Positions 40,794-51,272 of a DNA stretch of 64,000 nt are shown here, piece by piece. The notes beneath the pieces are model-generated. The model saw nothing but the letters and a program-made list of their open reading frames with translations, had not been told where the DNA came from and did not search any database. The stretch covers positions 186,001 through 250,000 of the forward strand of contig OZ025835.1 of the NCBI GenBank assembly GCA_964019425.1, given 5' to 3'. How positions within the stretch are numbered: position 1 is the stretch's first letter; each line of letters begins with the position of its first letter. The stretch is from Flectonema sp. DT1601 (lineage: Eukaryota; Euglenozoa; Diplonemea; Diplonemida; Diplonemidae). Made by a program: the position numbers and the translations under genes.

Positions 40794-41666
40794 TTACAAT
40801 TTTGATGAACTCCCCAGTGCCAGTCTGACTACCTCTCCGATGTCAGTAGCATAGAAATCTGGTTGTAGATCAGATTTTATTAAATCACTTTCATTTTGGT
40901 ATCCTGACAACACCAATAGTGTCTTCACACCAGCATTACTCCCAAATTGAATATCCGTTTCAAGTCTGTCCCCTACCATGAGAGTACGAGGAGGAGATCC
41001 CATTATATTATAAAGTAGAGGATCTGGCTTACCACAAACAGCGTCAGGTTCTCTTCGGATGTTCGCAGATATGGCAGCAGCTATGCAGGCAGCTTCGGGC
41101 ATTGACTTTCCATTTATAGGAATTACAGCATCAGGGTTTGTTAATACGAACAGTGGAGGGTTTTCACTCGACAGATATAAGATTGCCAATGCTAACTTTT
41201 CCATAGTCATATTGAAGTCATGACCGATCACAACAGCATCAACTGTTGGTAAGGACTGACCAGCAATAGCGTCTGGGTTGTATGGTCTTGTTGGTGGGTC
41301 AGCGATAATTGTACACCCTGCTCTCTCTAATTCTGTTTTTAACCCTGGTTGTCCTAGTACAAAACACTTCTTAGCTCCTTTCTGTTTTACATACTCTGCA
41401 GTTGCAACCGCCGATGAAAACATTTGTTTAACATTGGATTCAACTCCCAAACACTTTTGTATTTTCGATACATATTCCTCACGACATTTAGTGCTGTTGT
41501 TGGATACGTAAAATATCTTTTTTCCCATCTTTTCTAGTTCGCGGAGAGCCCAACCCGATCCAGGAATGGCCTTTGCTCCAGCCCATAACACTCCGTCACA
41601 GTCAAACATTATAGTGTCGATAGAAGACAGGAGTGATTGTGCCTGCTGTGATGTTGTAATTTTCAT
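40794..41666 (-). CDS. HAD-family phosphatase, phosphoglycolate/4-nitrophenyl phosphatase type
   Basis: Predicted 290 residues. All HAD motifs are visible: catalytic MFDCDGVLW (about residue 20), YVSNNSTK (motif II), the cap signature VVIGHDFNMTMEKL, the Lys of CGKPDPLLYNIM, and VGDRLETDIQFG (motif IV). This is the layout of eukaryotic phosphoglycolate phosphatase/p-nitrophenylphosphatase (PGP, PHO13), which removes toxic glycolytic side products such as 2-phosphoglycolate, 4-phosphoerythronate and 2-phospho-L-lactate. ATG 41666 is preferred over the upstream in-frame one because TTAATTATTATTCTGTACAG lies between, 19 nt before it. No intron. Confidence 0.93.
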   Translation of the reverse strand: MKITTSQQAQSLLSSIDTIMFDCDGVLWAGAKAIPGSGWALRELEKMGKKIFYVSNNSTKCREEYVSKIQKCLGVESNVKQMFSSAVATAEYVKQKGAKKCFVLGQPGLKTELERAGCTIIADPPTRPYNPDAIAGQSLPTVDAVVIGHDFNMTMEKLALAILYLSSENPPLFVLTNPDAVIPINGKSMPEAACIAAAISANIRREPDAVCGKPDPLLYNIMGSPPRTLMVGDRLETDIQFGSNAGVKTLLVLSGYQNESDLIKSDLQPDFYATDIGEVVRLALGSSSKL

Positions 41667-42289
41667 CTTCTTATTTAAATTATTTCTGTACAGAATAATA
41701 ATTAATTGACGTCTTCCAAAAAACACTAAAGCAAGAGATGTCATCCACAGCTGCTACTACTTGCTATGATCCAACTTCGTAAATGTAAATAGAAAAGATA
41801 TTCAAATATGAATACACACAAACAGTAGCTATAAACATACCAGTGAGTCGGTCGCGGGGAGAGAACAACAGCATGTTGGAATTACTTGCTGTGCTTATTT
41901 TTTATTCTTTCTCCGGGTTTTTTTTTTTTTTTTTTGTTGTTTTTTTGCCAAATTAATTTTTCTCTATATTTTACTGCGCCCTAGTCGTTAATATTCGTTG
42001 TAACTCCGTACTTCTTTTTTTTTTTTTTTTTTTTAATAAAATCTTAAAAATCAGCAGTGCAATAAACACTACCCTCCAATAAAGGATTTCCCACCACCAA
42101 ACATAAAGAAAGTGTGCAACTACTATGAAGCAAGCGCGTTGTGCTTGATTTAGAGTGCGGTACGATGAATTGCGTTGTTTTTTTTTTTTTTTTTAAATTT
42201 GTTGTTTTTTTCTAAACTAATTATCTTCTAAATATGACGACGGAATAAAGTAATAAAACTTTTTCCAATCAGAGTTATTATTTTGATCA
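41667..42289. other. Spacer
   Basis: Homopolymer-rich (T17 near 41920, T19 near 42018). No gene is seen. Confidence 0.5.
41686..41705 (-). promoter_or_regulatory. Acceptor-like 3' splice site deciding the start of the HAD phosphatase
   Basis: TTAATTATTATTCTGTACAG on the minus strand. It separates an upstream in-frame ATG from the ATG at 41666, where homology begins. Confidence 0.65.
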
Positions 42290-43396
42290 TCAGACGCGAC
42301 TTTCTGGTTCAACAACATCAGTCGGTATTCGATAACCTCCTGGCATTGCTCTCGCAACTTTCTTAATAATCGGATGATCAGGATCAGGAATATTATAAAC
42401 ACAAGTACCAATAGTTACAACAAGTGAGCCAGCGATAAAGTGCGGAGTCGGAGCGAATCCCCAAGCAAGGGACGCATACAAACCCGAGACTATAATCGCG
42501 ACTCCAGTCGCGAATCCCTTCAGTATATTATCAGCGTACTTGACTACAACAGCTACTAGAATACCACCTCCAGCATGGACTGTTACTAATACCCATGTTG
42601 AGGCGGTGTATCCAGCGAAGAAACTAAACGTCTGACCAGGTATCCCATCTATAACAAGTATCGAAACGGCTGCAAAAACAAGTGAAAAAATTCCAAGCTG
42701 GATATTCCTTACTGCTATTGAAGGTGGTGATCCTTTGAGAATCTTTTCAAAATAAACAGAAGCAAAGGCTGAACTAACTCCACTTGCAACACAACTGATC
42801 ACACCAAGAGCGTTATTCTGTTTTGCTGTCGAACTGACACGTTCTGAACCTCCCTTTCCTTGAGTGCTCAAAACAATACCAAAAGTCAGTAGAACTACTG
42901 ACGACCACTGAACACAAGTTAAATATCTTCCCAGTAGCCACACTGAAAAAACAGCTGCGAGAAGCAATTTAATTTGAGACAGAATTTGAAATGTCATCGC
43001 ATCCAAGTTCGACAAAGATATAAATATTAAGTAATTCTGAAAGGTAAATAACGCAGCTGGTATTGCCAACCTAACCGTTTCAAGGCAGAATACAACGTGA
43101 TATAATTTTTCTCTAAACGCGATTAGACTTGTTCCTGATTGGGAATGCTCTCTGTACATCATTACTGCTGAGACGATAAACTTTAATATTTCTGCTAAGA
43201 TAACCATCGTGCTGGCTTTGTACATTGGACCCTCTCTCTGTGCTCTTGACCACCTAGTCATTAGTACTAGCGTGGCATTCTGAATGACTAAAACTAATAA
43301 ACTAACATATCCGGCATTCCAATCTCTACCAAATAGCCGAACATGTGACTTGGTTGGATCTGCAACTGCCTTCGATTCACTTTGCGCTTCCTCCAT
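42290..43396 (-). CDS. Nucleotide-sugar transporter, SLC35A (UDP-Gal/UDP-GlcNAc/CMP-sialate) family
   Basis: Predicted 368 residues with about ten hydrophobic helices, the normal length. Family signatures are visible: YVSLLVLVIQNATLVLMTRWSR at the first helix, ASTMVILAEILKF, FTFQNYLIFISLSNLDAMTFQILSQIKL, and near the end GGILVAVVVKYADNILKGFA. These fit SLC35A2/A3-type Golgi antiporters exchanging a nucleotide sugar for UMP or CMP. The substrate cannot be decided from sequence alone. Acceptor-like TTATCAAGTTAG lies 25 nt upstream. No intron. Confidence 0.95.
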   Translation of the reverse strand: MEEAQSESKAVADPTKSHVRLFGRDWNAGYVSLLVLVIQNATLVLMTRWSRAQREGPMYKASTMVILAEILKFIVSAVMMYREHSQSGTSLIAFREKLYHVVFCLETVRLAIPAALFTFQNYLIFISLSNLDAMTFQILSQIKLLLAAVFSVWLLGRYLTCVQWSSVVLLTFGIVLSTQGKGGSERVSSTAKQNNALGVISCVASGVSSAFASVYFEKILKGSPPSIAVRNIQLGIFSLVFAAVSILVIDGIPGQTFSFFAGYTASTWVLVTVHAGGGILVAVVVKYADNILKGFATGVAIIVSGLYASLAWGFAPTPHFIAGSLVVTIGTCVYNIPDPDHPIIKKVARAMPGGYRIPTDVVEPESRV

Positions 43397-44671
43397 TTAG
43401 AAATTTACTTCTTTTTACGGCCTAACTTGATAAATGGCCTATGGTACACTACAGAATCATATCAGGGGGTGGAGTGATGGAGGGTACTGAAGGGATTTAA
43501 GAAATACAACTATTTTGAAATATATCAAATAAAACACTTAACATAGAATTACTTTTTTTATGTTAATATTGCTGTCTGGGTAACCCCGAAAAGAAATATC
43601 AGATTAACATAAATATAATTATCATCTATACCGAACTGACTCGTTTAATTGTAAGGTGATGGGAGGAAGTAGAACGGGGAGAGTAGCAAGAAAGTAATTA
43701 TCTTAGCAAAGAGGGAGGGAGGCAAGAGAAGAAAGGAAATCGGGCAGGGAGAGCACAAAGAAAACGACGAGAACAAGACAATTACAAACCCTAACAAGAG
43801 ACACAACTGATGCTTTATTAAGTCTCTTATTGAAATCTATAATTTATCATTATCCCCTCCTCTTTCTTTCCTTGTGTTTTTTTTTTTTTAAATTTTTTTT
43901 TTTTTTTTTTTTTTTTCCTTTTTTTTTGTGTACGAAAACAGCTACCTCAGAGGAGCTACAATAACGTGTTTAAAAAAAAAAAAACGTGTGCCAAAACTGC
44001 ACGTCTTTCTTTATACGCCTCAGCACCGGAACCTGAGGATATCATAAGATGACTCCAATTCGTATACTCTTTTAATGGGATACAAGTATGAGAATTGGAA
44101 TTAAGGTAATTGAGTTTATTTTTTTTAGCCACAAACCAGACCAGGGATATTCGTCCTAATGCGCAAAAAAACGAAAGCTTTTTAAGTGAAATCGTTTAAA
44201 CCCAAACCCCCTCGTAGAAGTCATCAATAGGAAGTGTATTAGCATTCATGTTGATTAAATATGTCATATCTGGTGTCACTACTTGTATCAGATTATCATG
44301 TCTAAAGAGATAGATTACTGATACAAGTGTGCTGAGTTCTTCCTACAGCTGTAGCTCTGAGGTTATACCTGGGGGGGGAATGGGTCAAAAAAAGGGTATT
44401 TAGGAAAGGAATGCTATAATTGTAGGTTGTCTCTGCAGCTCTTTTCTTTTCTCCCACGCGGGAAACTAAAAAGAAGAAAAGGAAAGAAAAAAAGAAAAAA
44501 AAACACGAATGTCGGTGACTTTGTCTCAAGGTAAAAAAGTACGAAAGAAACCTTCATTGATCAGTGCTTTGCTGCGATTGAAAAAAAACGGTATTGTTTA
44601 CGAAACTATTCCAATTTTTTTTTTTTTTTTTAATAAAAGATTATAATTAGTTTATAAGTTAGAAAGAAGGG

Positions 44672-44704
<33 letters not shown>

Positions 44705-45040
44705 TTCAATAAGAAAAGAACTCGAGGGAGTGGAGCATTTCCCAGCAAGAGGGTGGTTTTTGATTTGAAGCTGCTAGCTGATGATGCTGACTCCCTAGGA
44801 GTGACTATTTTACTTCTTTCAAAAAAAAAGATTTTTCTATTCCCTCCAGAGCAACCTACGCAACGGGGGTTGTCTCTCCGAGTGTACAAAGCGGAATAAT
44901 GCCTCAAATTCTTTGGCAATTTAAAAAAAAAAAAAAAAAAAAGTTCCTTGATAGACTACTTTCAACCGAAGACAGTGAGCAAAAAAAAAAAAAACTAAAC
45001 AAAAAAAAAAAAAAAAAAAACTAATGCCGAAATGCACTCC

Positions 45041-45073
<33 letters not shown>

Positions 45074-46155
45074 TTCATTTTTTAGTATCGGAATTTCTTT
45101 TCCTATCCAGGTGAAAACATCAAAGGGTAAATTGGTAAATTGATACTTTTTTTTTGAGCATCAAGAGAGGGGGAGAGGTCAAGAAGATTAAAAAAAAAGA
45201 TCATCGATCAGGGGATGTTGCGTTCACGAGAGGGGAACCCCCCCTAGGCAGACGCTTTGTCTTATTTTTATTATTTTTTTTTCTTTTCATTTCTTTTATC
45301 CACCTGAGAGGGATTTGCAAGAAAAAAAAAAAAAAAATTAAAAAAAATCACTTGTATAATTTGAACCATACAGGTGATTAATAAATTTGCACTTGACAAA
45401 TATGGTTACTGACTAGTGCAAAAAAAAAAAAGAAAAAAAAATGCGAGTTTTTTTTTTTATCAGAATGTACATGCCTTAATTTTACGCAGCATTGCGTGAA
45501 AACTACATAAGCCTACTATAATATGTTAAGGAAGAAAACGTACTTTTTCAGATAAAAATAGTACATCTACAAAAGAAAAAAAATGAAAAAGACAAAACAA
45601 GAAAAAAAAAAAGAAACAATAATAATAGTAATAATAAATTATAAAAATATCTTTGCGTACGGGTTACAGCCTACCGACAAAAATAATTGTTTTTTTTATG
45701 CTTTGCAACAAATTCTCTTTTTTTTGTTTTTTTTTTTTTTTTTTAAATGAGGGGAATATATAAAAAAACATGTTCTAAACAAAAGGGACTTTAAACAGGG
45801 TGGACGAGGTCAGTGTTCATAAAAGAGTTTCTCCTTTTGTTGACTCGGTGTACCCTTGTTTTAAAAAATATAAAAACAAGAAAAATCGGCTCCCATCATA
45901 TCATTTCTTTTTTTTTTTTTTTTTAAAGTTATGTTTCAGATTAGGCCACCGATGTAGAAGAAATGCAATATTGTTATTGTTATTATTTTTTTTTTTTTTT
46001 TGAAAAAAAACATCTCACCACACTCAACTACAGATAGCTGTGAGGAGACTTGGTGGTTATTTGATTTTTTTACTCAAATTTTCATCAAACTGCGTAACAA
46101 TGTAAACAAAGAGTAAAATGAAGGGGGAAAAAAAAAAAAAAAAATGGAAAAAAAA
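43397..46155. other. Gene-free stretch of 2.8 kb, the largest gap
   Basis: Open frames here are translations of homopolymers. Runs include A31 near 44670-44701, T33 near 45040-45072 and T22 near 43896-43917. The only complex structure I see is the hairpin cluster at 43984-44126. Confidence 0.6.
43984..44126. ncRNA. Possible structured RNA: three consecutive hairpins
   Basis: Within 115 bp are three stems: ACGTG/CACGT (43984-44004); CCTCAG/CTGAGG with a 9-nt loop (44018-44038); and CCAATTCGTATACT/AGTATGAGAATTGG (44055-44098, 12 Watson-Crick pairs plus one wobble). T runs follow on both sides: T8 at 44118-44126 on the plus strand, and the complement of A12 at 43973-43984 on the minus strand. 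Either could end a Pol III transcript, so the strand is open. No known RNA family is recognised. Confidence 0.3.
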
Positions 46156-47574
46156 TTAATTCCAACCCCGAGTCCACCATGTGTGATAATACTGAAATAA
46201 TCCCCATCCACCAGCATTGACTCCCATGGTCTTGACGGATCCTGTTCCAGTTTTGTAGATAATTAATCTAGTTTGACCACTTACCAAGATCGGTGTAATG
46301 TGGGTCCACGTCTTCGTCCAATATGTGGTATGTCTGGTTGAAAAAGACACGCCACCTGAAGGCCGGTAAATTCTCACAAATCCAGTTGATTGTTTGTAGG
46401 CAAATATATAAGTCCATCCATAACGTCTTATAACAGCCCAGTGAGAGTAACCCGACACAGTGGTGGCACTGCTTTGGTGAGAAAATCCTAGCCACGTGTT
46501 GTAACCAGTGACTCTAAATATTTTCCTATTACCAGTACTTCCGATATATAACATCAGGTACTGTGAAGCACCGTAATTGTAAAATAACAATTCAGTTCTA
46601 CCCTTAATCCAGGTATTCTTATAAACGTTTATTGTACCAGCTCCATTGTTGTACATCTTTTCAATATTTGCATGACCAGTTAAAGAATTATAAACCAACA
46701 AATAAGGATGACCACCTCTATTGAACTGTACTATATTAGTCCATCCCTTGCCCCAGTACCCGAATGCCAGATTTGTGTGTCCAAAACCGAAAAAGTTAAT
46801 TCTGATAAAACCGACCCTACCAGAGCCTGCTTTGTAGAGATGAACATAGTTAAAAATACCTATCTTGTAATGAGTCATGTGAGTCCATTGCTGTGTCCAT
46901 GTAGAGCTGAACACAGTTACGAAAGACTGACCTCCTCCAGAGATGCGAACTATTTTTACTGATCCAGTTGATGGTTTATATATCAAGAAATATGATAAAC
47001 CATTTTGACTCCAAGTAACAAACTTCTCTCCCAGACAGTTCTTTGATAATAATTCCTCAGCGTTTGATGTTCCCCAAGTATTGTACGAATTGAGATTACC
47101 AGCATGTGTAGCAATAGCACTACCATCGAAATATGATCTCACCGCATTACCATCCCTCAGTTGTGTAAAGTGCAAATGCATTGCAACGGTACCACTATTT
47201 CCACAGTGGCCTAGGACTTGTCCCTGAGCAATTTTTGTTCCAACAGACAAAGGAGGTAGAGCTTTTAAATGAATGTAATGCGTAAGCCAACCGCTACCGT
47301 GATCCAAGTAAACTCTGTTCTCACCACCATTTGTGGTGAAAACTTGTTGAACTGTTCCTGCAAATGCAGCAGTAATAGGTTGTCCTTCGCAAAGATTTGC
47401 ACTAGTGGCGAAGCTTCTCTCAGCAGTGTCAATGCTATCTTGATCAGGCCAGTGACCATCATAAGTTGACGCGTCCCATAACTGAGCGCACAATCCAGGG
47501 TATTGAAAAAACGGTCTCGGTCCTGCACCAGTAACCACGGCGATAATCGCCATTATCCAGACTACCCTCATCAT
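46156..47574 (-). CDS. Secreted M23 peptidase with Trp-rich repeat domain
   Basis: Predicted 472 residues with a signal peptide (MMRVVWIMAIIAVVTGAG). Residues about 30-165 are an M23/LytM-type zinc metallopeptidase: GHWPDQD as the likely first metal-ligand segment, LDHGSGWLTHYIHL, and the HLHF motif (HxH). VGTKIAQGQVLGHCGNSG is typical of the fold. Residues about 190-472 hold about six repeats of 45-50 residues with WTH...YL..YK..TG.VRI.R motifs (for example YLLVYNSLTGHANIEKM and FAYKQSTGFVRIYR), probably a lectin-like propeller. M23 enzymes cut bacterial cell-wall peptides, so digestion of prey bacteria or defence is inferred. Acceptor TTTTCCTCACCTTTCAAACAG lies upstream. No intron. Confidence 0.85.
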   Translation of the reverse strand: MMRVVWIMAIIAVVTGAGPRPFFQYPGLCAQLWDASTYDGHWPDQDSIDTAERSFATSANLCEGQPITAAFAGTVQQVFTTNGGENRVYLDHGSGWLTHYIHLKALPPLSVGTKIAQGQVLGHCGNSGTVAMHLHFTQLRDGNAVRSYFDGSAIATHAGNLNSYNTWGTSNAEELLSKNCLGEKFVTWSQNGLSYFLIYKPSTGSVKIVRISGGGQSFVTVFSSTWTQQWTHMTHYKIGIFNYVHLYKAGSGRVGFIRINFFGFGHTNLAFGYWGKGWTNIVQFNRGGHPYLLVYNSLTGHANIEKMYNNGAGTINVYKNTWIKGRTELLFYNYGASQYLMLYIGSTGNRKIFRVTGYNTWLGFSHQSSATTVSGYSHWAVIRRYGWTYIFAYKQSTGFVRIYRPSGGVSFSTRHTTYWTKTWTHITPILVSGQTRLIIYKTGTGSVKTMGVNAGGWGLFQYYHTWWTRGWN

Positions 47575-47998
47575 GTTTATTATTATTATTTTTTTTTCAA
47601 GTTAAATACGAAAATGCCGTCTGTTTGAAAGGTGAGGAAAACAAACAATAATAATAACACGAAAAACGCCAATCCAAATCCTTCTTGGAATCACTACCCT
47701 ATTCAGCAACAAAATACGTGTAGAATGTTTCTGCACATGAAATACGACACAAAAAAAAAAAAAAGTAAAAATCGAAAGTGAGAGACGCCTGGTAAGACAG
47801 AACGCGACTCCTTTCTAGATGAGAGGTAGCAGTCCATTATTAGACGGAATTCACGACACCAGCACACAAAAGTTAGTACAAGTTACGAATGATTGCTTTG
47901 AGTACAATTCGAATCATAATAGTAAAGTAGACAAACACGGAAATCACACAAAAAGTTACCACAAGTTAGACTGCAATGAAACAAAACAAATGAAACAA
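47575..47998. other. Spacer
   Basis: Leader of the M23 gene and intergenic sequence with A15 near 47751. No gene is seen. Confidence 0.4.
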
Positions 47999-49300
47999 TT
48001 ATCCTGTAAAACCTCCCCTTGCTGATTCTGCTGCCTGACCAGCATCTTTTCCTCTCAGTGTTTGATAGACCTGTTTAGCAACTTCATATCTTAGAAGAGG
48101 AGTAGTAGTGTGATAATTTAATAACTGAGCGAATACAACAATTGTAATATTGTAAACTGGATCTGAGATGAGTGCAGTTTGTGCTGCTCCTCCCCAAGCG
48201 CCAGTACCAACACCTGCTAACCCAGCACCTGGATAAGTTGTTGGGTCTCCTTCACGGAGAACTAAACCAAGCCCAAGACCAAAGCCGTGGAAGAACGATG
48301 ATAAGTTGGTTTTTTTACAACCTCTTGGTGCGAGGAAATCAGATCTCATTTTATTTAGTACTTCCTGACGGACGAGTACTTTGTCTCCAACCTTACCAGT
48401 TCGAAGTAATTCACCGAATTTCAGAAAATCATTTGCGGTGGAAAGTAATCCACCGCCACCAGAAGGACAACTCCCTGAATTCTTACCCTCAAGCCAAGGT
48501 GTGGATTCATCAGCAATTCCAACATCACGAGTTTTCATGAGGTTGTAATGAGTCCCATCAGGTTGTAATGGAGTTGCATTGTAACAGCTTACAAAACGGT
48601 TTAATTTATCTTTTGGTATCGTCCAGTCAGTGTCTGTCATGTTCAAAGGATTAAAGATTCTTTCTCTAGCAAAGTCTTTAAATGATCCAGTAACACACTC
48701 GATTAGCCTACCGAGAACGTCTGTTGCACAAGAGTAATGAAATCTATCTCCAGGTTGAAATGTTAAAGGAATTTCTTGAAGTCTTGTACAGAACTCAGCT
48801 AATGACGTCGGATATTCACCTACTGATTCATCGTGTTCAGTAATTGGTGTCGGTATTTCTAAACAGTGTTTTCTATAAAGGTGAGCAACATGACTTTCTG
48901 TTTCAGGCCAAAATCCATAATCAAGACCAGCAGTGTGTGTCAACAAGTCAATAATTGTAATCGCTCTTCTAGCGTCTTCATAGCTGCCATCAGTTAAAAG
49001 AACTTTTTTATTATCATTCCATTCAGGGATGTATTTCGATATATTGTCTTCGATTACCAACTTGCCTTCATCTTCCAACATCAACACAGCCAGTGAGGTA
49101 ATCACCTTAGTCATACTGTAGTATCGACCAATTACATCACCTCCTTCTTTCATACAAATTCCTTTTTTTTCATCTGCAACTCCATATGAGCTTTCTAAGA
49201 CTTTCACACCATTTACAGCAGCAGCAACATAAACACCCGGCAAGAACTTAGAAGATACCGTCCTTCGTAGAAGGGCGTCAAGTTCAGGGCAAGTCTGCAT
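47999..49300 (-). CDS. Serine hydrolase of the beta-lactamase (class C/esterase) family
   Basis: Predicted 433 residues. It has the SxxK motif in YYSMTKVITSLAV (about residue 62), the second-motif Tyr in FHYSCATDVLGRL (about residue 205), and a late HGFGLGLG in the position of the KTG/HxG motif. These are the three catalytic elements of the class C beta-lactamase/DD-peptidase/family VIII esterase fold (Pfam Beta-lactamase; LACTB and EstB relatives). No signal peptide is obvious, so it is probably cytosolic. The substrate is likely a small ester or amide. ATG 49300 is chosen because TTTTATATGTATTTCTCTTTAG ends 20 nt upstream. It lies just upstream of the M23 gene in the direction of transcription. 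No intron. Confidence 0.9.
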   Translation of the reverse strand: MQTCPELDALLRRTVSSKFLPGVYVAAAVNGVKVLESSYGVADEKKGICMKEGGDVIGRYYSMTKVITSLAVLMLEDEGKLVIEDNISKYIPEWNDNKKVLLTDGSYEDARRAITIIDLLTHTAGLDYGFWPETESHVAHLYRKHCLEIPTPITEHDESVGEYPTSLAEFCTRLQEIPLTFQPGDRFHYSCATDVLGRLIECVTGSFKDFARERIFNPLNMTDTDWTIPKDKLNRFVSCYNATPLQPDGTHYNLMKTRDVGIADESTPWLEGKNSGSCPSGGGGLLSTANDFLKFGELLRTGKVGDKVLVRQEVLNKMRSDFLAPRGCKKTNLSSFFHGFGLGLGLVLREGDPTTYPGAGLAGVGTGAWGGAAQTALISDPVYNITIVVFAQLLNYHTTTPLLRYEVAKQVYQTLRGKDAGQAAESARGGFTG

Positions 49301-49320
49301 TTCTTTATATTCCTTTTTTA

Positions 49321-49342
49321 CTAAAGAGAAATACATATAAAA
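49321..49342 (-). promoter_or_regulatory. Acceptor-like 3' splice site before the serine hydrolase
   Basis: TTTTATATGTATTTCTCTTTAG on the minus strand, 20 nt before the chosen ATG. It excludes an upstream in-frame ATG. Confidence 0.6.
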
Positions 49343-50015
49343 CAGATTTACGAATATAACAATTACTTTAGGTCACAACTATTCAGCAGCACATGTCAGT
49401 TAATTTCTGTACAGAAGAAATAATTAAACGAACTAAACACAAAAACAGATTTCAGAAACAAAGCAGTTCACTAGCCAGAGAAAACAAACTCTTTGAGAAC
49501 ATCCTCGTCAAGTTCGTTTATGTTAACCGCTGAGATCACTCAATACCGATAGTAATGAATATTTTAGTTCTTTCATTTTATTCAGAAGATTAGGAAAATA
49601 GCAATCATGCGAGTGAATTGATCACACTGCTCCTAATCGTAATTCAATACGGACGTTAGTCGACTGGCAAAATTAGAACCGCGACGACTAATTCTTTCGG
49701 CAGCCGACAAGAGTGTCAAAAACATAAAAAATAGATAAAAACAAAGGAATACTTATCATATTTCACCGAAAGTTTCGGATTGGAGATGATGTGTAACACA
49801 AGTCTCACGAAAAGTAAGTGAAGTTAAGTCTTGGGGAAAATAAGTTCAATCACCGCAAACATCCCAGACCAGTATTTACGTTCCTTAATTGTGGAACACG
49901 AAGAGGGATCTGTTATGTCGGGTATTAGAAGCCAGCTACGGGTGTTTTTAAAAAGTTTCATAAAAACAATAAGAACAAGGTAGTGAGAGGTGGAGTATAA
50001 ACCATCACATTACAC

Positions 50016-50675
50016 TTACTGGTAAGTCTTGTAGATTGGCATTTTTGCCTCAGCGTAGTACGCCTTGACTGCAGGGATGCTGGCAATACGTTGTTTGTGG
50101 GCTTCGATGTTTTTGAATTCATCAATGCAACTGACAGGGATTCCATCAATGAATCCAGACTTGAGTGGTTGAAACCAACAAAAGGCTGCGATGTCAGCAA
50201 TAGTCAGGTAATCACCGACTGCGAATCCACTCTTCGATTTCCCCAACAAAGTGTCAACGTAAGCAATCCACTTGTGAGCATCTCCTCCCGGTGCCATAGT
50301 CTTAGCACGGAATGCTTCCCTCTCAGCCTGGTCTTCCATTTTGAAAGAAGCTCCGAGAGGTGCGAACATCTCCGCCACGAAATCAATGAACTCATCAACT
50401 TCAAGAGAGAGCACTGAGTCTTCTGGGTACAGACACTTTCCTTCAAATTTTGAAATCTTAGCAGCGTAACGTAACTGTGCGGCACTCTGTCCAATCACCT
50501 TGTCGCCAACGTACATCAACGGAAGCTGCTTTGGAGCAACCTCACTCTTCAACTGCGCTCCCCATTCCTCTCCTGTCATTCGCTTGTCCTCAAACTCAAT
50601 TCCTCCCAGGGTCAGTGCAAGCCTTGTTGGCTCAACACGTCCTGGCATTGGGAAGTACACAACTTTAATAGACAT
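50016..50675 (-). CDS. Glutathione S-transferase, sigma-like (block copy 2)
   Basis: Predicted 219 residues, with the same motifs as the 9904 copy (VVYF with Tyr7, KQLPLMYV, GQSAAQLRYAAK, GDYLTIADIAAFCW). It ends KTYQ like the 63107 copy, where the 9904 copy has KTFQ. It differs around residues 104-120 (FAPLGASFKMEDQAERE). Leader and acceptor are the same as in copy 1. Confidence 0.95.
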   Translation of the reverse strand: MSIKVVYFPMPGRVEPTRLALTLGGIEFEDKRMTGEEWGAQLKSEVAPKQLPLMYVGDKVIGQSAAQLRYAAKISKFEGKCLYPEDSVLSLEVDEFIDFVAEMFAPLGASFKMEDQAEREAFRAKTMAPGGDAHKWIAYVDTLLGKSKSGFAVGDYLTIADIAAFCWFQPLKSGFIDGIPVSCIDEFKNIEAHKQRIASIPAVKAYYAEAKMPIYKTYQ

Positions 50676-51272
50676 TAGTTTGACTGAATAGGGTGTTTTT
50701 ATAATCTGTGAGGAGAACGAGAAGATAATAATTCAGTCGGCAGCCGCGCTAATATCTTTTTACAAAGCGAACGGTCGCTATCAGGAGAGAGGAATAAAAT
50801 CAACTGTTTGTTAAAAAACAGCAAAGAAGATTGTTAGGAAAATAGGGAAAAAATCAATCATGCGCAAGTGAATTGATTTTCAACCAACTGGCATCTGTCA
50901 AGATCACACTGTTCCCAATCGTAACTCAGTACCGGACGTTAGTCGACTGGCAAATTAGACCGACGACGACTAATTCTTTCGGCAGCAGCTGAGTTATGAT
51001 TGTCAGCAAAAAAGTAGGAAACAATGAAAAGTGGATTGGAAACCACAACAAGAAACAAGATAATGGAAATAGAAGACGAGATAAAAAGCATCTCCTTGTT
51101 GTTTAATCAGAATAATAATAAATAATAATGAAAAGAAAGTAATCAAAAAGAATCTCACAAACGGGTCACCAACCAGCACAACTGAGGATCTCAGCTGCAG
51201 TTCTCCTGAGGAATCAAGAGACACTGGATAATAGATCGTTTGATGCAAAACAATTGAAGTCGTCATTTCAAC
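50676..51272. other. Spacer between Cys-rich gene and GST (copy 2)
   Basis: Nearly identical to 10564-11160, including the inverted repeat TTAGTCG/CGACTAA at 50939-50973. No gene is seen. Confidence 0.5.
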
